Positions 31,599 through 33,366 of a stretch of DNA of 33,366 nt are shown here, piece after piece. The notes beneath the pieces were generated by a model. That model was given only the letters and a program-made list of their open reading frames with translations. It ran no database searches and was not told the DNA's origin. The translations under genes and the position numbers were made by a program. The stretch is from an uncultured Acetatifactor sp. (GTDB lineage Bacteria > Bacillota > Clostridia > Lachnospirales > Lachnospiraceae), in NCBI GenBank assembly GCA_910578215.1, contig CAJTPH010000040.1, forward strand, positions 1-33,366, read 5' to 3'. How positions within the stretch are numbered: the first letter of the stretch is position 1; each line of letters starts with the position of its first letter.

Positions 31599-33041
31599 TT
31601 ACTTTCCTCCAAAGTATCTATCAATGTCCGCCTTACTTTTCAGCACCCTGTTTGTCGGGACATTGCGTAATTCTGCCAATTGTGCGGATTTTCCGAAAGC
31701 CTCGATATACGCACCACTCTTCTTGAAATCAGCAACAAATGTCAACAGGCGGGCATCATCATACTTTATAGACAGAATTTTAAGACCCTCTATGTAGTTT
31801 TCGACAACAACAATTTCCTTTGATGCGAAACCTGATTCTCTCTTTGCGTGACTATACGAAATAGCCCGCTTTGTTTCACCGTACAAGGATATTGCAAATC
31901 GACCAACGCCAATAACATTGAGTCTCAGTACAAACTCAATTGCATTGAAGGTTCCACCACCACTAACAAATGCTCTGCCCACGGCATCACCAACATCAAT
32001 CAGGCAAAAAGTGCCGTGTGCAACTGTTAGCATCCGCTTTACTGTCGGATTTGAGAACGGCTCACACTTCTTCCACATGAGTTTGAACGATTGATCTTCT
32101 CTCGGCGTTTCGGAAAAATATCTATACAGACGTCTGACTGCATAAATAAGGCGAACAAGCAGTTCGTTTAAGAACACTGGGATTGCTTGGGCAGTCTGGA
32201 ATCGAGTGTCGTAGCCCTTTTCAAAAATCTCTAGAGCCAGTTCATTCACTGCCTTGTCTGTTTCAGAAACGCCCAATCCCAGTTTTACTTTAATTGCAAT
32301 AATGTCATTTGTCCATGTCCAAAGCGGAGAGGGGATTCCCATTCCGCGATTTCCAGCTTTAGCGCTGGACTTAGAGCCAGATACATCCGACAAAAGATGG
32401 CCGAACCAGTTTACAAAAGCACAGAATAATTTACTGGGAATATTATTACCCTGCAATTCCCATTCTTTATCTGCTTGCTGTAAGGAAATGAGTTGTCCGT
32501 CTGAAACAAAGTGAGATGTGTTGGAGAACTGATCCAATATCGAAAAGAACAGACCTAACAGGCTTGGGTTGTGAGCAAGGGATTTAAAATGATGGTTTTT
32601 TGCGTTCATGCCAAAGACGATACGTCCTGCATCACCCAATCCCGTCTGATCATATGGCACCTTGAATTTTTTTTCCAGGAATCGGAGTGCAGATTCAAGA
32701 CTATCAAAGTCCTTTTTGTCTGGATGGCATAGTTTTGCGAAATCTATTGTCCTGTCAGCAAACCACTTGTCAGTAATATCTCCAAGCGGAGATTCGCCGG
32801 GTTTTCCCACCAGAAATATATCAATAACACCGCATAAAGCGCCAGAACTCGCAGCCAGAATATAATCCAATTTATCGCACTGCGGTTTAAGTTCCTTGAT
32901 GGATTTGATCGTTTCGTTCAGTATAACTAATTCTGCTTCTGCTTGTGCCAGAGCGTCATCGATAGAGGTAGCAAACCCAAAGCCATCATCGTCTATGTTT
33001 AAGTCAAGATAAATATCCTTTTTGACCATTGTGCTGCTCAT
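31599..33041 (-). CDS. Unrecognised 480-aa partner protein of the island operon
   Basis: First gene of the operon. I chose ATG 33041, with AAAGAGG upstream, over a TTG at 33062. It begins with an acidic segment (DIYLDLNIDDDGFGFATSIDDALAQAEAEL) and a short helix, then has hydrophobic segments that are moderate in length: LAASSGALCGVIDIFLVG, NPSLLGLFFSILDQF, FCAFVNWFGHLLSDV, HGTFCLIDVGDAVGRAF and LRLNVIGVGRFAISLYG. The stretch LAHNPSLLGLFFSILDQFSNTSHFVSDG and ELQGNN-PSKLFCAFVNWFGHLLSD look like a conserved core I have a vague impression of from unannotated proteins in gut bacteria. No enzyme motif (kinase, nuclease, GTPase) is seen. It is encoded immediately ahead of the Gly/Ala-rich protein, so the two probably act together, perhaps at the membrane. 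Confidence 0.85.
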   Translation of the reverse strand: MSSTMVKKDIYLDLNIDDDGFGFATSIDDALAQAEAELVILNETIKSIKELKPQCDKLDYILAASSGALCGVIDIFLVGKPGESPLGDITDKWFADRTIDFAKLCHPDKKDFDSLESALRFLEKKFKVPYDQTGLGDAGRIVFGMNAKNHHFKSLAHNPSLLGLFFSILDQFSNTSHFVSDGQLISLQQADKEWELQGNNIPSKLFCAFVNWFGHLLSDVSGSKSSAKAGNRGMGIPSPLWTWTNDIIAIKVKLGLGVSETDKAVNELALEIFEKGYDTRFQTAQAIPVFLNELLVRLIYAVRRLYRYFSETPREDQSFKLMWKKCEPFSNPTVKRMLTVAHGTFCLIDVGDAVGRAFVSGGGTFNAIEFVLRLNVIGVGRFAISLYGETKRAISYSHAKRESGFASKEIVVVENYIEGLKILSIKYDDARLLTFVADFKKSGAYIEAFGKSAQLAELRNVPTNRVLKSKADIDRYFGGK

Positions 33042-33184
33042 TTTGTTATGCCTCTTTCCCAAGTCTTCACTACAGAAATTTTACTGTGTAAATACTAAGA
33101 ATCTACTGTGTATTTTTTAATGGCCCAGTGTCTTAATTGAAATATAGTCTATACTTTGGTATCTTATTTAAAATATCCGTGTCT

Positions 33185-33213
33185 ATTTTAGTCGAAGTAG
33201 CAGATAAAGTCAA
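33185..33213 (-). promoter_or_regulatory. Promoter of the island operon
   Basis: On the - strand, TTGACT (33213-33208), an exact 17-bp spacer and TAAAAT (33190-33185) form a strong SigA-type promoter 144 bp ahead of the 480-aa gene. Its -35 lies at the edge of the IS3 remnant. The leader 33042-33184 is A+T-rich with no gene. Confidence 0.7.
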
Positions 33214-33366
33214 TATGTTTTAAATTTTGCAGAAATCCAACGCCTTAAGATTGAGAGTGAAATATTAAAAAAAGCGACCGCCATATTCGCAAAAGAACAA
33301 TAGCCGAAATTGTTGCATTTATCCAGAACAACTTAACCAACTACTCTGTATCACAGCTTTGCAGTG
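33208..33366 (+). mobile_element. IS3-family transposase remnant (OrfA end and OrfB start)
   Basis: On the + strand, frame 1 from 33208 reads into AEIQRLKIESEILKKATAIFAKEQ and stops at 33303, the typical end of IS3-family OrfA (leucine-zipper plus ILKKATAIFA). In the -1 frame, RTIAEIVAFIQNNLTNYSVSQLC continues to the window end and matches the start of OrfB (transposase with the integrase core). The switch lies at A-AAA-G (33291-33295), the slippery motif used by this family for programmed -1 frameshifting. The N-terminal part of OrfA is absent (stop at 33205), so the element is 5'-truncated. The OrfB body lies beyond the window. Confidence 0.85.

Noticed and set aside
1..33366. tRNA and rRNA genes
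   Set aside because: No tRNA-like cloverleaf ends or rRNA signature sequences were noticed on either strand; a dedicated scan (tRNAscan-SE, Infernal) would settle this.

Overview
The window looks like a chromosomal segment of a Gram-positive anaerobe of the Clostridia, most likely a Lachnospiraceae member. The clues are a DUF4317 protein, an AgrC/AgrA-like two-component system, a long-form PyrF, an MscL with a C-terminal zinc ribbon, strong AGGAGG ribosome sites and a lipoprotein signal. This placement is inferred from gene content only.

Region 1 (2-349) is the 3' end of an Rpn-type (PD-(D/E)XK) nuclease gene closed by a strong terminator. Region 2 (633-17614, all + strand, closely packed) is a contractile injection system of the extracellular type (eCIS; Afp/PVC/MAC-like). 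In order it encodes a 563-aa accessory protein, a DUF4255/Pvc16-type cap, a DUF4280 PAAR-like tip, sheath, tube, a tail-assembly protein, a DUF6760-like small protein, a second tube-like protein, an unknown 123-aa protein, a Pvc7-like tube-adaptor protein, a gp27-like hub, a gp5-like spike, a gp25-like wedge protein, two large baseplate wedge proteins, a tail-protein-I-like protein and a Pvc15-like AAA+ ATPase. No capsid, terminase, holin or lysin is present, so it is not a prophage. I also see no tail fibre, tape-measure protein or obvious effector. The most striking details are a 68-bp duplication that breaks the hub gene, an Asp/Thr/Lys-rich tandem-repeat insert inside the sheath, a 10-residue tandem repeat in a wedge protein, and direct repeats between sheath and tube genes.

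Region 3 (17765-23380) holds a small HTH regulator, a LytTR response regulator with a histidine kinase that has no membrane sensor, and, after a strong hairpin terminator or attenuator, two overlapping ABC-exporter half-transporter genes that probably form a heterodimer. Region 4 (23437-30048) is ordinary chromosome: DUF4317 protein on the - strand, then MscL, a TPR lipoprotein, PyrF, a GT8 glycosyltransferase, a SAM methyltransferase and ThrH.

Region 5 (about 30150-33366) is visibly more A+T-rich and looks like an inserted island. It starts with the 5' stub of a normal gene and mobile-element debris, carries a two-gene - strand operon of unrecognised membrane/coiled-coil proteins, and ends in the 5'-truncated remnant of an IS3-family insertion sequence. 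The two-gene operon and the eCIS with its possibly switchable hub gene are the best candidates for undescribed biology here.
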